From Haloferula rosea (GTDB lineage Bacteria > Verrucomicrobiota > Verrucomicrobiia > Verrucomicrobiales > Akkermansiaceae), in contig NZ_JAENII010000008.1 in the NCBI RefSeq assembly GCF_016595525.1, positions 167,715-231,714 of the forward strand: DNA of 64,000 bases, written 5' to 3'. Positions 19,010 through 28,096 of this stretch are shown here, piece after piece (the stretch's first letter is position 1; each line of letters opens with the position of its first letter). The position numbers and the translations under genes were made by a program. The notes beneath the pieces are model-generated. The model was not told where the DNA came from. It did no database searches and was given only the letters and a program-made list of their open reading frames with translations.

Positions 19010-19036
19010 AGCCCCGGCTCACCACCGGGGCTTTTT
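19010..19036 (+). terminator. Intrinsic terminator after fumarase gene
   Basis: AGCCCCGG (19010-19017) pairs with CCGGGGCT (19025-19032), followed by a T-run. It separates fumA from the convergent phosphofructokinase gene, whose stop is at 19040. Confidence 0.85.
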
Positions 19037-19039
19037 GGT

Positions 19040-20344
19040 TCACCAGCGGGGCTGCCTGGTCACCTGGAGCACCCCACGCCACAGGTCTCCTCCAACATCC
19101 AGTGTCTTCGTCCGGCTGACCACGGCGGGAATCGGCACGTTGATGTAGTGGCCGTGCTCCATCCCGATCATCACTCCCGTCTTCCCTGCCATTCCCGCAT
19201 GCACCGCATGGCGGCCCATCTGGTCACACACGAACCGATCAAACCCGTTTGCAGGGACACTGCGGATGAAGTAGCTCGGATCGAGATACTTCAAGGTCAT
19301 CTCAAATTCACGTTCGGCAAAGTGAGCCTTGATCCGGTCCCGCAGGTAGGTGCCGATGTCTTCGTGCTGGAGGTTTCCTGAAGCATCTCTCTCACCGGCC
19401 TTTCCTTCGAACAGATGCTGCCCGGCTCCTTCTGCGACCACGACGACCGCATGCCCCCGTCGACGAACCCGATCTTCAAGGGACTCAAGGAAGCCCCCCT
19501 TCCCTTCGAGGGGAAACGGGATTTCCGGTACGAGGGTGAAATTGACCTCCTGACTCACGACCGATGCCCCGGCGGCAATGAAGCCCGCATGGCGGCCCAT
19601 CAGCTTCACCAATCCGATCCCGTTCACCGCGTCCCGGGCTTCGACGTGGGCGGCTTGAATCACCTCATGCGCCTTGTCCAAGGCGGTTGCGAAGCCGAAC
19701 GATTGGTGAACGAAGGAGATGTCATTATCGATCGTCTTGGGAATCCCCACGATGGCCACCTTCGCCTCCCTCCGCTGCAATTCCTTGTGCAAATCGTGTG
19801 CTCCCCTCTGGGTTCCATCACCGCCCAGGCAGAACAGGATATCGATGGCCTGAGCTTCGATGAAGTCAGCCATCACCCGAGGGTCCTGCGGCCCCCGTGA
19901 GCTACCCAAGGCAGTGCCACCCAACTTGTCGATCGGTTCCACCAACTCCCTGTTGAGCAGGATCGGACGCTTCCCCACGGCGGGGTTCAAACCACGATAG
20001 CCGTTCCGGATCCCCAGGACCTTGGGCACACCATAGTTCTCCGAGAGTTCGTAGAATACCGAACGAATCACATTGTTCAGCCCCGGTGACAACCCGCCGC
20101 AGGTCACGATTGCCGCGGTGGTTGCCCTCGGATCGAAGAAGAGCCTTTCACGAGGACCGGCCTCCTCCAGTGTTAGAGGAGTTTGGACAGCACGTCCTCC
20201 CCCCTCGGTGATATCGAGCCTCACCCGCTCGGACTCCGAGACAAAGTGCCTTCCGCCGTGACGTTTGGCCGATTCAAAACACAATGGAGAGGGATGAACC
20301 GGGTCCCCCAGTCCCGAAACAAGCAGGTCCTTCTGTTCGATCAT
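19040..20344 (-). CDS. pfkA: 6-phosphofructokinase, trypanosomatid/plant-like clade
   Basis: A 434-residue phosphofructokinase that phosphorylates fructose 6-phosphate in glycolysis. After an N-terminal extension of about 75 residues come CGGLSPGLNNVI, GIRNGYRGL, LGGDGTQRGAHDL, GIPKTIDNDISF, FGFATALDKA, KLMGRHAGFIA and the C-terminal RSVPANGFDRF. The glycine in GGDGT is the residue type linked to ATP use, whereas the lysine in IPKTIDND occurs in PPi enzymes and in ATP enzymes of the trypanosomatid clade. ATP is therefore the more likely donor, but this needs an assay. It lies downstream of DUF502 on the same strand (145-base gap). Confidence 0.9.
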   Translation of the reverse strand: MIEQKDLLVSGLGDPVHPSPLCFESAKRHGGRHFVSESERVRLDITEGGGRAVQTPLTLEEAGPRERLFFDPRATTAAIVTCGGLSPGLNNVIRSVFYELSENYGVPKVLGIRNGYRGLNPAVGKRPILLNRELVEPIDKLGGTALGSSRGPQDPRVMADFIEAQAIDILFCLGGDGTQRGAHDLHKELQRREAKVAIVGIPKTIDNDISFVHQSFGFATALDKAHEVIQAAHVEARDAVNGIGLVKLMGRHAGFIAAGASVVSQEVNFTLVPEIPFPLEGKGGFLESLEDRVRRRGHAVVVVAEGAGQHLFEGKAGERDASGNLQHEDIGTYLRDRIKAHFAEREFEMTLKYLDPSYFIRSVPANGFDRFVCDQMGRHAVHAGMAGKTGVMIGMEHGHYINVPIPAVVSRTKTLDVGGDLWRGVLQVTRQPRW

Positions 20345-20489
20345 TGTTCTGTGATTTGTGGGTGGTCAGACCCGCCACCAAACAGCGGGCTGCTGCACGA
20401 CCCCATCCAATCCCATCGCCCCATCCCCTTCACCGCATATCATCCGGAATCCCGTGCTTCGATTCCGGCAGGCAGGCAAGGCAGGTATC

Positions 20490-21191
20490 TCAGCTTTTTG
20501 CTGCCACTTCTTCCGCGGAGAGTGGTGAAACCAAACCGGCTGAGAGGATCAACTTGCTGGCCTCCTCCATGCCCAAATCGCTCTTCATCACCCGCTCGTC
20601 CTCCACGATCACCACAAAGCCCGTGAGTGGATTCGGAGCTGTCGGAAGAAAGATCGCCGTCACATCCTTGCCGGATTGCGGATCACGAAAATTGCCGGTG
20701 ATGAAGCCCAACAAACGGCATCCCGGGCTTGGATACTCCACGAACGCCACTCCCTTGAACTTCCTCTCCGACCCGAGTTGGCGCAGCGCGTCCACGAGTT
20801 GTTTGATCGATGAATAGACGAATCCCAACAGAGGAAGCTTCGCGATCTGCGCCTCGAACCACCCCAACAGACGACGACCCGGACGATTGGTCACCGCCAA
20901 CCCGACGGAGAACAGAATGAGCACCGGTAGCAGAGCGAGAACCAGATTCGATCCAGGAAACTCGAACGACCATAGCAAGTCGGGATCCGCCCGTTCCGGG
21001 TCCAATCCACGTTGCCGGTTCAGGAAGTCGAACAAGCCATCGATCATCCCGTCCCCGAGATTGCGAAGAATCCGGTAGATGCTCACCAGCAACCAGAATG
21101 TGGCAAGCACCGGGATCACGGATACCACCCCGGCGAGCAAGGCACGGGCCGCTCTGCCCAGTCCGGAGTGTTTGTGTTGGTCGACTGACAT
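20490..21191 (-). CDS. DUF502 family membrane protein
   Basis: A 233-residue inner-membrane protein with two transmembrane segments (about 15-38 and 83-101) and the DUF502 landmarks GVVSVIPVLATFWLL, PGRRLLGWFE, LPLLGFVYSSIKQLVDAL, VAFVEYPSPGCRLLGFITG and FLPTAPNPLTGF. The family is widespread with no settled role. It is the gene upstream of pfk on the minus strand and is separated from clpC by a strong terminator. Confidence 0.88.
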   Translation of the reverse strand: MSVDQHKHSGLGRAARALLAGVVSVIPVLATFWLLVSIYRILRNLGDGMIDGLFDFLNRQRGLDPERADPDLLWSFEFPGSNLVLALLPVLILFSVGLAVTNRPGRRLLGWFEAQIAKLPLLGFVYSSIKQLVDALRQLGSERKFKGVAFVEYPSPGCRLLGFITGNFRDPQSGKDVTAIFLPTAPNPLTGFVVIVEDERVMKSDLGMEEASKLILSAGLVSPLSAEEVAAKS

Positions 21192-21199
21192 CGCGCGCG

Positions 21200-21237
21200 A
21201 AAAGAAAACCGCGCCTCACCGGAATGGCAAGGCGCGG
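21200..21237 (-). terminator. Intrinsic terminator of the mcsA-mcsB-clpC operon
   Basis: On the minus strand CCGCGCC (plus 21231-21237) pairs with GGCGCGG (plus 21209-21215) and runs into TTTTCTTTTC. It begins 24 bases after the clpC stop codon. Confidence 0.88.
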
Positions 21238-21260
21238 TCTGTTAAAAACTCGTGGATCGC

Positions 21261-23780
21261 TCAGACCTTGGCTTCATCAGGCTCGGCGAGGGAGTCGACA
21301 TGCTCGAAGGTGAGCTCTTCGGAATCCTCCGCACGAACGACCCGCACCGAGTCGCCGGCCTTCACGTCGCCGCGAAGGAGAGCTTCGGCCAAGGGATCTT
21401 CGAGGAACCTTTCCACAGCGCGGCGCATCGGCCGCGCCCCGTAGCTTGGATCGTATCCCTTCTCGACAAGCAGGTCGCGCGCCGACGGGTCGAGGACCAT
21501 GGTGATCTCCTTCTCGAGCAGGCGGGCCACAAGCTTGTTCACCTCGAGGTCCACGATCTTGTCCAGATCCTTCTTCTCGAGCATATGGAAGACCACCAGT
21601 TCATCGAGACGGTTCAGGAACTCCGGACGGTAGTGCTTCTTCGACTCCTCCAGGATCTTCTCCTTCATGCCCTCGAAATCCGCTTCGTCCTCGGACATCG
21701 CTCCGAATCCGAGCGACGTCTGACGCTTGACGGTGGAGGCACCGACATTCGACGTCATGATGATGATGGTATTGCGGAAATCGATCTTGCGGCCCAGAGA
21801 GTCGGTCACCATGCCCTCCTCCAGAATCTGGAGCAGCAGGTTCATCACGTCCGGGTGAGCCTTTTCGATCTCGTCGAACAGGACCACGGAATAGGGTCGA
21901 CGACGGACAGCTTCGGACAGCTGCCCACCTTCTTCGTGACCGACGTATCCCGGAGGCGAACCGATCAACCGGCTCGACGTGAACTTCTCCATGTACTCCG
22001 ACATGTCGATCTGGATGAGCGACTCCGGATCGCCGAACATGAATTCGGCGAGGTTGCGGGCCAGATAGGTTTTGCCGACTCCGGTTGGTCCGAGGAAAAG
22101 GAAGGAACCGATCGGACGACGGGGGTCCTTGAGGTCCGCGCGCGAACGACGCAGGGCCTTGGAAATCGCGACGACCGCCTCGTCCTGCCCGATCACCTGC
22201 CCCTTCAGCTTGTCCTCCATCTTCAGAAGCTTCTCGGCTTCCTTCTGCTCCATGCGCTGGAGCGGCACACCGGTCCACTTCGAGACCACCGCCATGATTT
22301 CGTCTTCGCCGACATCCACCACGGTTTCCTCAGACGAGGCACGCCAGTTTTCCAAAGTCGTCTCCAACTCCTTCTTGGCATTCTTCTCCTGATCCCGGAG
22401 CGACGCGGCCTTCTCAAAGTCCTGCTCGCCGATCGCGGCGATCTTGTCGCGATTGATCTCCTCGATGCTCTCTTCAAGCTCCTTGATCACCGGGGGGCGG
22501 GTCATCTGACCGATGCGGGCACGGGCGCCTGCTTCATCAAGCACATCGATGGCCTTGTCCGGAAGGTAGCGACCCGTCAGGTACCGGGACGTCAAACGGA
22601 CCGAAGCCTCAATGGCATCCTCGGAATACTTCGCTTTATGGTGAGTCTCGTACTTGTCTTGGAGACCCTTCATGATCTCGATCGCATCATCGATGGACGG
22701 TTCCTCGACCTTCACCTGTTGGAAGCGACGTTCAAGGGCGGCGTCTTTCTCGATGTACTTGCGATATTCGTTGAGGGTCGTTGCACCCACCACCTGCAAT
22801 TCCGAACGCGAGAGCGCCGGCTTAATGATGTTGGAAGCATCCATCGCACCCTCGGCGGACCCGGCACCCACGATCGTGTGGAGCTCGTCGATGAATAGAA
22901 TGACGTTCTTCACCTTCTTGATCTCATCCATCACCGCCTTGATCCGTTCCTCGAACTGACCGCGGTATTTGGTGCCGGCGACCATGAGCGCGAGGTCCAG
23001 CGTGATCACCTTCCGATCGCGGAGCAATTCAGGCACGTTGCCGGCGGCGATCTCCTGAGCGAGTCCTTCAACAATGGCCGTCTTGCCAACCCCTGCCTCA
23101 CCAATGAGGACCGGGTTATTCTTCGTCCGGCGACAAAGGATCTGGATCACGCGTTCGATTTCCGACTCCCGGCCAATGACGGGGTCGAGTTCACCTTCAC
23201 CGGCCAACTTCGTCAGATCACGACCGAAAGCACGCAGCGCGGGCGTCTTGGTTTTCCCCTCCGCACCTCCGCCTTCAGGGTCAGCACCCTCGTCCTCGAA
23301 GACGTCCAAATCATCATCGTCGTCGTCTTCGTTCTCCGGATTGAAATTCGGGTCGATCTCAGCAAGGATTTCGTTCCGCGTGCGCTGGATATCCACTTCC
23401 ATGCGACGCAAGACCCTGGCAGCCACGCCTTCACCTTCGCGGAGCAATCCGAGCAGGATGTGCTCGGTTCCCACGTAGCTGTGATTCAGCGCCTTGGCTT
23501 CCTTGTTGGCCAAGGCCAGCACCTTTTTCACACGTGGAGTGTAGGGAATGCTGCCGGAGACCTTCTGTCCGTTTCCGGTTCCGACTTCCTTCTCCACTTC
23601 CATGCGGACGGTTTCGAGGTCCAAGCCCATGCGTTCGAGGACGTTCACCGCCACGCCTTGGCCGAGTTTGATCAGCCCGAGCAATAGGTGCTCCGTGCCA
23701 ACGTAGCTGTGGTTGAAGCGGTCCGCTTCCTTGCGGGCCAGCGCCAGAACTTGCTGTGCTCTTGGTGTGAAATTATTCAT
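21261..23780 (-). CDS. clpC: ClpC AAA+ unfoldase
   Basis: The 839-residue Hsp100 unfoldase feeds substrates to ClpP. It has two N-terminal Clp repeats, each with the motif YVGTEHxLLGL whose Glu binds phospho-arginine in Bacillus ClpC. An acidic linker (about 145-165) is followed by AAA-1 (GEAGVGKTA), a middle region with a UVR-like segment ([14 protein letters not shown]), and AAA-2 ([30 protein letters not shown]). It overlaps the mcsB stop by four bases (ATGA), so it is the last gene of an McsAB-ClpC operon. ClpP is encoded at 42999. Confidence 0.96.
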   Translation of the reverse strand: MNNFTPRAQQVLALARKEADRFNHSYVGTEHLLLGLIKLGQGVAVNVLERMGLDLETVRMEVEKEVGTGNGQKVSGSIPYTPRVKKVLALANKEAKALNHSYVGTEHILLGLLREGEGVAARVLRRMEVDIQRTRNEILAEIDPNFNPENEDDDDDDLDVFEDEGADPEGGGAEGKTKTPALRAFGRDLTKLAGEGELDPVIGRESEIERVIQILCRRTKNNPVLIGEAGVGKTAIVEGLAQEIAAGNVPELLRDRKVITLDLALMVAGTKYRGQFEERIKAVMDEIKKVKNVILFIDELHTIVGAGSAEGAMDASNIIKPALSRSELQVVGATTLNEYRKYIEKDAALERRFQQVKVEEPSIDDAIEIMKGLQDKYETHHKAKYSEDAIEASVRLTSRYLTGRYLPDKAIDVLDEAGARARIGQMTRPPVIKELEESIEEINRDKIAAIGEQDFEKAASLRDQEKNAKKELETTLENWRASSEETVVDVGEDEIMAVVSKWTGVPLQRMEQKEAEKLLKMEDKLKGQVIGQDEAVVAISKALRRSRADLKDPRRPIGSFLFLGPTGVGKTYLARNLAEFMFGDPESLIQIDMSEYMEKFTSSRLIGSPPGYVGHEEGGQLSEAVRRRPYSVVLFDEIEKAHPDVMNLLLQILEEGMVTDSLGRKIDFRNTIIIMTSNVGASTVKRQTSLGFGAMSEDEADFEGMKEKILEESKKHYRPEFLNRLDELVVFHMLEKKDLDKIVDLEVNKLVARLLEKEITMVLDPSARDLLVEKGYDPSYGARPMRRAVERFLEDPLAEALLRGDVKAGDSVRVVRAEDSEELTFEHVDSLAEPDEAKV

Positions 23781-24901
23781 GAAATTCCGAGGTCGGGGGT
23801 GTCATCACCCTCTTGGTTTTCTTCTATAGAACTGATATCAGGGGCTTCCAGGGTTTGCAACCGGGAGCGGACAATTTCCGCGCGAATCGTGTCCCGTTCC
23901 TCCGGTCCGAGTTTGGCGCCGTTGTGCATCTGCAGGTGGGCCGGCTGGATCTCCATCAGTAGCGTATCGCATGCCGACACGATCTCTTCGGCGAAGAATC
24001 CGAGATCGCCGCCCAAACGAAGGAGCGACAGGTGGGTCAGGGCCTCTTTGGAGGGAATGATCCATGCGTGTTTGAGCAGACCATAAGCCCGCCCGATCTT
24101 ATCGCAAACCATGTCGGGGTCGTCCTCGAGCAACTTTTCACGAGCATCGCGCTCATGCTTCGCCACCTGGGAAATCACTCGCTCGAGTCTCTCAAGAATC
24201 GTCTGCTCGCTCTCACCGAGGGTCGACTGATTCGAAATCTGGAACAGGTTACCGAGGGACTCCGAACCTTCCCCGAAAATCCCACGAACCGCCAGACCGA
24301 TCTTGTTCACCGCCTGGAGAACCTGGCCGATCTGGTCACTCAGGACCAAAGCCGGCAGGTGAAGCATTGCAGAGGCCCTCATTCCGGTTCCCAGATTCGT
24401 CGGGCAGGTCGTCAGGTAGCCCAACTCAGGATCGAAGGCATACTCCACCCGATCCGCGACTTCGTCATCGACTGCCGAGAGCGTTTCATACGCGGTTCGG
24501 AGATCGAGGCCCGGGCGGATCGATTGCATCCGCAGGTGATCCTCCTCGTTGAGCATGATGCCCACCGACTGCCTCCGCTCGATGACGGCAGCACTGCCCT
24601 CACCGCGGGCAGCGTGCTCACGGCTAATCAAATGGCGCTCCACCATCACCTGTTTTTGCAGGGAAGTCAGTGAATCGAGTTCCTTGGAAAATCCCTTTTT
24701 CATCACCGACAACCCTTCGACGGCAGGCAGCAAGATCTCCAAGGCATCGCGGCGTTGCTGCTTCTTGGCCCATCCGGGGAAAGGCAGTTCCGCAAGGTTC
24801 CGCGCCAGACGGATGCGGGAGGTCAGCACGATCGCGTTGTCCACCCCCTTGCCGACCATCCAGTCAGCGGGGTGTTTCATCAGGGTCGTGAAACGCATCA
24901 T
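23777..24901 (-). CDS. mcsB: Protein arginine kinase McsB
   Basis: A 374-residue phosphagen-kinase-fold enzyme that phosphorylates arginines on proteins and so tags them for ClpC-ClpP. Visible signatures are LTSRIRLARNLAELPFP (nucleotide site), MLNEEDHLRMQ (substrate loop), GYLTTCPTNLGTGMRAS, GSESLGNLFQISNQSTLG and, near the C-terminus, ERDTIRA. The last fits the RDxxRA phospho-arginine allosteric pocket described in Gram-positive McsB. It starts at 24901, overlapping the mcsA stop by four bases; a second ATG at 24898 is an alternative. Confidence 0.95.
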   Translation of the reverse strand: MMRFTTLMKHPADWMVGKGVDNAIVLTSRIRLARNLAELPFPGWAKKQQRRDALEILLPAVEGLSVMKKGFSKELDSLTSLQKQVMVERHLISREHAARGEGSAAVIERRQSVGIMLNEEDHLRMQSIRPGLDLRTAYETLSAVDDEVADRVEYAFDPELGYLTTCPTNLGTGMRASAMLHLPALVLSDQIGQVLQAVNKIGLAVRGIFGEGSESLGNLFQISNQSTLGESEQTILERLERVISQVAKHERDAREKLLEDDPDMVCDKIGRAYGLLKHAWIIPSKEALTHLSLLRLGGDLGFFAEEIVSACDTLLMEIQPAHLQMHNGAKLGPEERDTIRAEIVRSRLQTLEAPDISSIEENQEGDDTPDLGIS

Positions 24902-25425
24902 GACTTGCCCTCCATGCCTGAAATTTCGCCTTCCAAGCCCAGGATCTCATCGCGCAGGGCAGCGGCATCCTCGTAGTTCTCCGAGCCGATTGCGCTCTCG
25001 AGTTTCTCTCGCAGTTCCTCAAGCCGCATTTTCCGCTGCTGCATCTCCATCAAGCCATCCGGGACCTTCCCTGAGTGGACGGTCCCCTTGTGCATGCCGC
25101 GCAGCATCTGCGAAACCTCGGAGCGGAATGCCTTGTAACAATCTCCGCAGCCGAATCGCCGAACCCTTTTCAGATCGTTCAGAGTGAATCCACAGGTCGG
25201 ACACGCCGGGCCAGCCACCACCGGATTGCTCACCACCGGAGCCTTCCCCTTGCCCGCCGATGGAGACGTGGGCCCCAGTAGCATATCGGCCAGCGCGAAC
25301 CCGGTCGGGTCCGTCACACCGCTTTCTCCAGCGCACTCATTACACAGCGCAATCTTCTTCACCTGACCTCCCACCAACTGGGTGAGGTGAACCTTCGCTG
25401 GCTTTCCACATTTGTCGCAATCCAT
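24898..25425 (-). CDS. mcsA: McsA, zinc-finger activator of McsB
   Basis: A 175-residue adaptor with four CxxC pairs: CDKCGK and CNECAG near the N-terminus, CPTCG and CGDCY in the middle, matching the McsA zinc fingers. A C-terminal UVR-like coiled segment (ELREKLESAIGSENYEDAAALRDEI, about 140-164) is the ClpC/UvrB interaction motif. In Bacillus, McsA activates McsB kinase activity. It heads the operon 65 bases downstream of ilvE. No ctsR gene precedes it. Confidence 0.92.
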   Translation of the reverse strand: MDCDKCGKPAKVHLTQLVGGQVKKIALCNECAGESGVTDPTGFALADMLLGPTSPSAGKGKAPVVSNPVVAGPACPTCGFTLNDLKRVRRFGCGDCYKAFRSEVSQMLRGMHKGTVHSGKVPDGLMEMQQRKMRLEELREKLESAIGSENYEDAAALRDEILGLEGEISGMEGKS

Positions 25426-25490
25426 GCCCGCCCCAAGCTAGGAGAGGAGGATCGAAATGCGAAACGAAAACTCGGCCAGATTGAGAAATC

Positions 25491-26360
25491 TTAATCCAGT
25501 GGCGTACCGCTCTTCAGCGTGAGGGCGTGGAAGGCCTCGATCAGCTTCAAAGTCACTGGGCCCGGTTCGCCCGACCCCACGGTCCGACCGTCCAGACTGG
25601 CGACCGGAATCACTTCCGCGGCGGACCCCGTCAGGAAGCACTCGTCACAGGTGAAAATGTCGTAACGGGTCACCGATTTCTCGACGCACTCGATGCCGTT
25701 CTCCGCCGCCAACTCGATGATCACCTGCCGCGTGATGCCGTCCAGCGCCCCATCGGACACAGGCGGCGTGATCACCACCCCACCCTTGACGATGAACAAG
25801 TTGTCCCCCGTGCACTCCGCCACGTAGCCCTGTTCGTTGAGCATCACCCCTTCCAGGGCACCTGCCTGAATGGCTTCCACTTTGGCCATCACGTTGTTCA
25901 GGTAGTTCAGTGACTTCACCTGGGGCATCAGGGCGGCAGGCGCTGGCCTGCGGGTCGCACAGGTGGCGAGAGCCATGCCCTTCTTGTAATTCTCCTCCGG
26001 ATACAGGGTGATGGTCGAAGCGATGATGAACATGCTCGGCGTCTCGCAAAGCATCGGATTGAGCCCGAGGGTGCCCGTCCCACGAGTCACCACGAGCCGG
26101 ACGTAGCCATTGTCCAAGCCATTCGCCCGGATGGTCTCGAGCGTGGCGTCGATGACCTCCTGCTCGGACCACGGCATCTTCAGCAGAATCGCCTTGGCGG
26201 AGTCGTAGAGCCGCTTGATGTGCTCCTCCAAGCGGAAGACCCGGCGCTCATAGAATCGAATGCCTTCAAAGACACCGTCACCATACAACAAACCATGATC
26301 GAACACGGAAATCTTCGCGTTCGCTTCATCCACAAGTTCCCCGTCGAGCCAGATCTTCAT
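25491..26360 (-). CDS. ilvE: Branched-chain amino acid aminotransferase (class IV)
   Basis: A 289-residue PLP enzyme of fold type IV. It begins MKIWLDGELVDEANAKIS and has the substrate loop FDHGLLYGDGVFEGIRFY, the PLP-lysine segment VKSLNYLNNVMAK and the phosphate-binding GALDGITRQVIIELA. It should catalyse the last transamination of Leu, Ile and Val synthesis. D-amino acid aminotransferase or 4-amino-4-deoxychorismate lyase are possible alternatives, but the sequence reads as the BCAT branch. The ATG at 26360 matches the family start. Confidence 0.9.
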   Translation of the reverse strand: MKIWLDGELVDEANAKISVFDHGLLYGDGVFEGIRFYERRVFRLEEHIKRLYDSAKAILLKMPWSEQEVIDATLETIRANGLDNGYVRLVVTRGTGTLGLNPMLCETPSMFIIASTITLYPEENYKKGMALATCATRRPAPAALMPQVKSLNYLNNVMAKVEAIQAGALEGVMLNEQGYVAECTGDNLFIVKGGVVITPPVSDGALDGITRQVIIELAAENGIECVEKSVTRYDIFTCDECFLTGSAAEVIPVASLDGRTVGSGEPGPVTLKLIEAFHALTLKSGTPLD

Positions 26361-26420
26361 CGAATTTGGCGCGCAGCCTAATGCCCAAAACCCCGCTGGC
26401 AAGCGCGTCCTGCGCCCTCG

Positions 26421-27056
26421 CTAGGGAAGCTCATCCGCCACGGCGGGTTCATCCGCATCGTCGGGCCGCACCTGACCCAACGGCGACTTCACGTCCGTCA
26501 GCAATTTCCAGTCGACCCGCCCATGATCGAGGCGCTGGATCTCACTGGCGTAAACCGCATCCTCATTCTTCGGATCCAGCTCGGCGGCCAGCTCGACGAA
26601 AATGCGCGCCAACTGCTGATCTTCCACTCCTCCCTGCTGCCGCAGCAGCTGCGAACGGGTGAACAGCAAACGGGCCAGAACCTCTTCCGAATAGTCGCTC
26701 TCCACCGGCTCGGGCACCATGCCACGGTTCAGCTGATAGTTGGCGACGAGGGCCCGGCGGTTTCGCGCAGACAAGTGCAGGGAGAGCGCCAACAAGCGGC
26801 GTGCCTTCTCCAGTGAAGCCGCTGACGCTTTGGCCTTGGACACCTCGTTAATCGCGTGAACCGCCAGATTGGTCGCGTATTCCTCACGTTCCCGATCCAG
26901 CATGCCCAATGCATCCGAGAAGGCACCGGCACCCACTCTGGGCTCCTTCCAGAGAAACGGCTTCTTGGATTCATCGGCGGCACCAAGCGTCATCAGGCCG
27001 AGCCACAAAATCACCCCTTGTCCGAAACGAGTCACTGCCAGTATGTTCCAACCCAT
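26421..27056 (-). CDS. Exported protein of unknown function
   Basis: A 211-residue protein with a hydrophobic N-terminus (ILAVTRFGQGVILWLGLMTLGAADES) that looks like a signal peptide. The mature part is helical, Leu/Ala/Arg-rich and suggestive of TPR-like repeats (SLEKARRLLALSLHLSARNRRALVANYQL, then ARIFVELAAELDPKNEDAVYASEI). I recognise no family. The start codon is only nine bases from that of the divergent fthC gene. ilvE is 60 bases downstream on the same strand. Confidence 0.6.
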   Translation of the reverse strand: MGWNILAVTRFGQGVILWLGLMTLGAADESKKPFLWKEPRVGAGAFSDALGMLDREREEYATNLAVHAINEVSKAKASAASLEKARRLLALSLHLSARNRRALVANYQLNRGMVPEPVESDYSEEVLARLLFTRSQLLRQQGGVEDQQLARIFVELAAELDPKNEDAVYASEIQRLDHGRVDWKLLTDVKSPLGQVRPDDADEPAVADELP

Positions 27057-27065
27057 TTGAAACCC

Positions 27066-27644
27066 ATGCAAGCGGCAAGTCAGCCACCTCCCGACAAGTC
27101 CGAGTGGCGCCAGCAATTCCGCAAACAGCTGCGGGCCCAACCCAATCCGGAAGAAGCATCGGCTGCCATTCGGCTCCACCTGACCCATCGCTTGGAAGTC
27201 AGCGAACCGCTCCGCATCGCGACATTCTCCGCCCTCCGCGGCGAGGCCGACCTGTCCCCCTTGATCTACGAACTCCCCCGCCACGACTGGCTGTTTCCCC
27301 GCGTCCGCGGCAACGACCTCACTTTCCACCGCATCAGCACGACCTCAGAACTCCAACCCGGAGCGATGGGCATCCTCGAACCAGACGGACGACTTCCCGT
27401 AGAAGACTCGCAGAGCATCGATCTCATACTCTGCCCCGGTCTCGGATTCGGCAGAGACGGCTCGCGCCTCGGTCGGGGCCGTGGGTTTTACGACCGCACC
27501 CTCTCCGCCTGCCGGGCAAACGCCACCATCATCGGGATCGCCCTGCCTCATCAGCTCGTCGACGCCGTGCCAACGGAAGCCCACGACTGCTTCATGGACC
27601 AACTCGCCACCGTCGATGGGCTGACTCCCTGCCCACCCCGCTAG
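27066..27644 (+). CDS. fthC: 5-formyltetrahydrofolate cyclo-ligase
   Basis: A 192-residue MTHFS-family enzyme that converts 5-formyl-THF to 5,10-methenyl-THF using ATP. Signs are the N-terminal WRQQFRKQLRAQPN, IATFSALRGEADLSPL (substrate site), WLFPRV, GILEPDG, DLILCPGLGFGRDGSRLGRGRGFYDR (ATP loop) and IGIALPHQLVDAVPTEAHD. Its stop shares a CTAG tetranucleotide with the convergent apaG stop. Confidence 0.9.
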   Translation: MQAASQPPPDKSEWRQQFRKQLRAQPNPEEASAAIRLHLTHRLEVSEPLRIATFSALRGEADLSPLIYELPRHDWLFPRVRGNDLTFHRISTTSELQPGAMGILEPDGRLPVEDSQSIDLILCPGLGFGRDGSRLGRGRGFYDRTLSACRANATIIGIALPHQLVDAVPTEAHDCFMDQLATVDGLTPCPPR

Positions 27645-28012
27645 ACCCAGTCCGGGACGCAGAGCTGAAACTCGGGGATGCGCACAAAAACCCATTCCCC
27701 ATCTGCAGTTTGGCCGAAGAAGGCTCCTTCCACCGAAGCATCCTCCGCCGTGACATGATAACTGTTGTAGGAAAAATCCTGTCCGGGCGCCAGATCAGGG
27801 GTCTGACCAACCACCCCGTCGCCCTCCACGACCACCTGCTCGTCGCCCTCTTTGACGATCCACTTCCGACCGAGGATCCTCACCTGTTCCTGTGACCCAT
27901 TGACGATCGAAATGAAGTAAACGAAAGGATGCGGCTTGTCGGCAGGCGCATCGAGCGATGGCATGTAAACCACGTCGTCGACCTTCACCTTCAGTCCTTT
28001 CAACTCGCGCAT
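27641..28012 (-). CDS. apaG: ApaG-domain protein
   Basis: A 123-residue single beta-sandwich protein matching ApaG (DUF525): HPFVYFISIVNGSQEQVRILGRKWIV, VVEGDGVVGQTPDLAPGQDFSYNSYHV and ASVEGAFFGQT. The role is unclear; ApaG has been linked to Co2+ and Mg2+ efflux phenotypes, and the fold also occurs in F-box proteins and PolDIP2. ATG 28012 is preferred to an upstream GTG at 28027. Confidence 0.88.
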   Translation of the reverse strand: MRELKGLKVKVDDVVYMPSLDAPADKPHPFVYFISIVNGSQEQVRILGRKWIVKEGDEQVVVEGDGVVGQTPDLAPGQDFSYNSYHVTAEDASVEGAFFGQTADGEWVFVRIPEFQLCVPDWV

Positions 28013-28096
28013 GAACCCCCATCTCACGATCTGAAGCGCTCCTTGCCAAACCCCAATTTCACTGTTTCTCGTCTCCTTACCCTCTTAGTTTCAATC

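Noticed and set aside
20451..20473. CCGGAATC/GATTCCGG hairpin between DUF502 and pfk
   Set aside because: No T-run on the minus strand, so not called a terminator; no other role visible.
21252..22898. A 548-codon open frame antisense to clpC
   Set aside because: Same shadow effect; clpC is intact and highly conserved.
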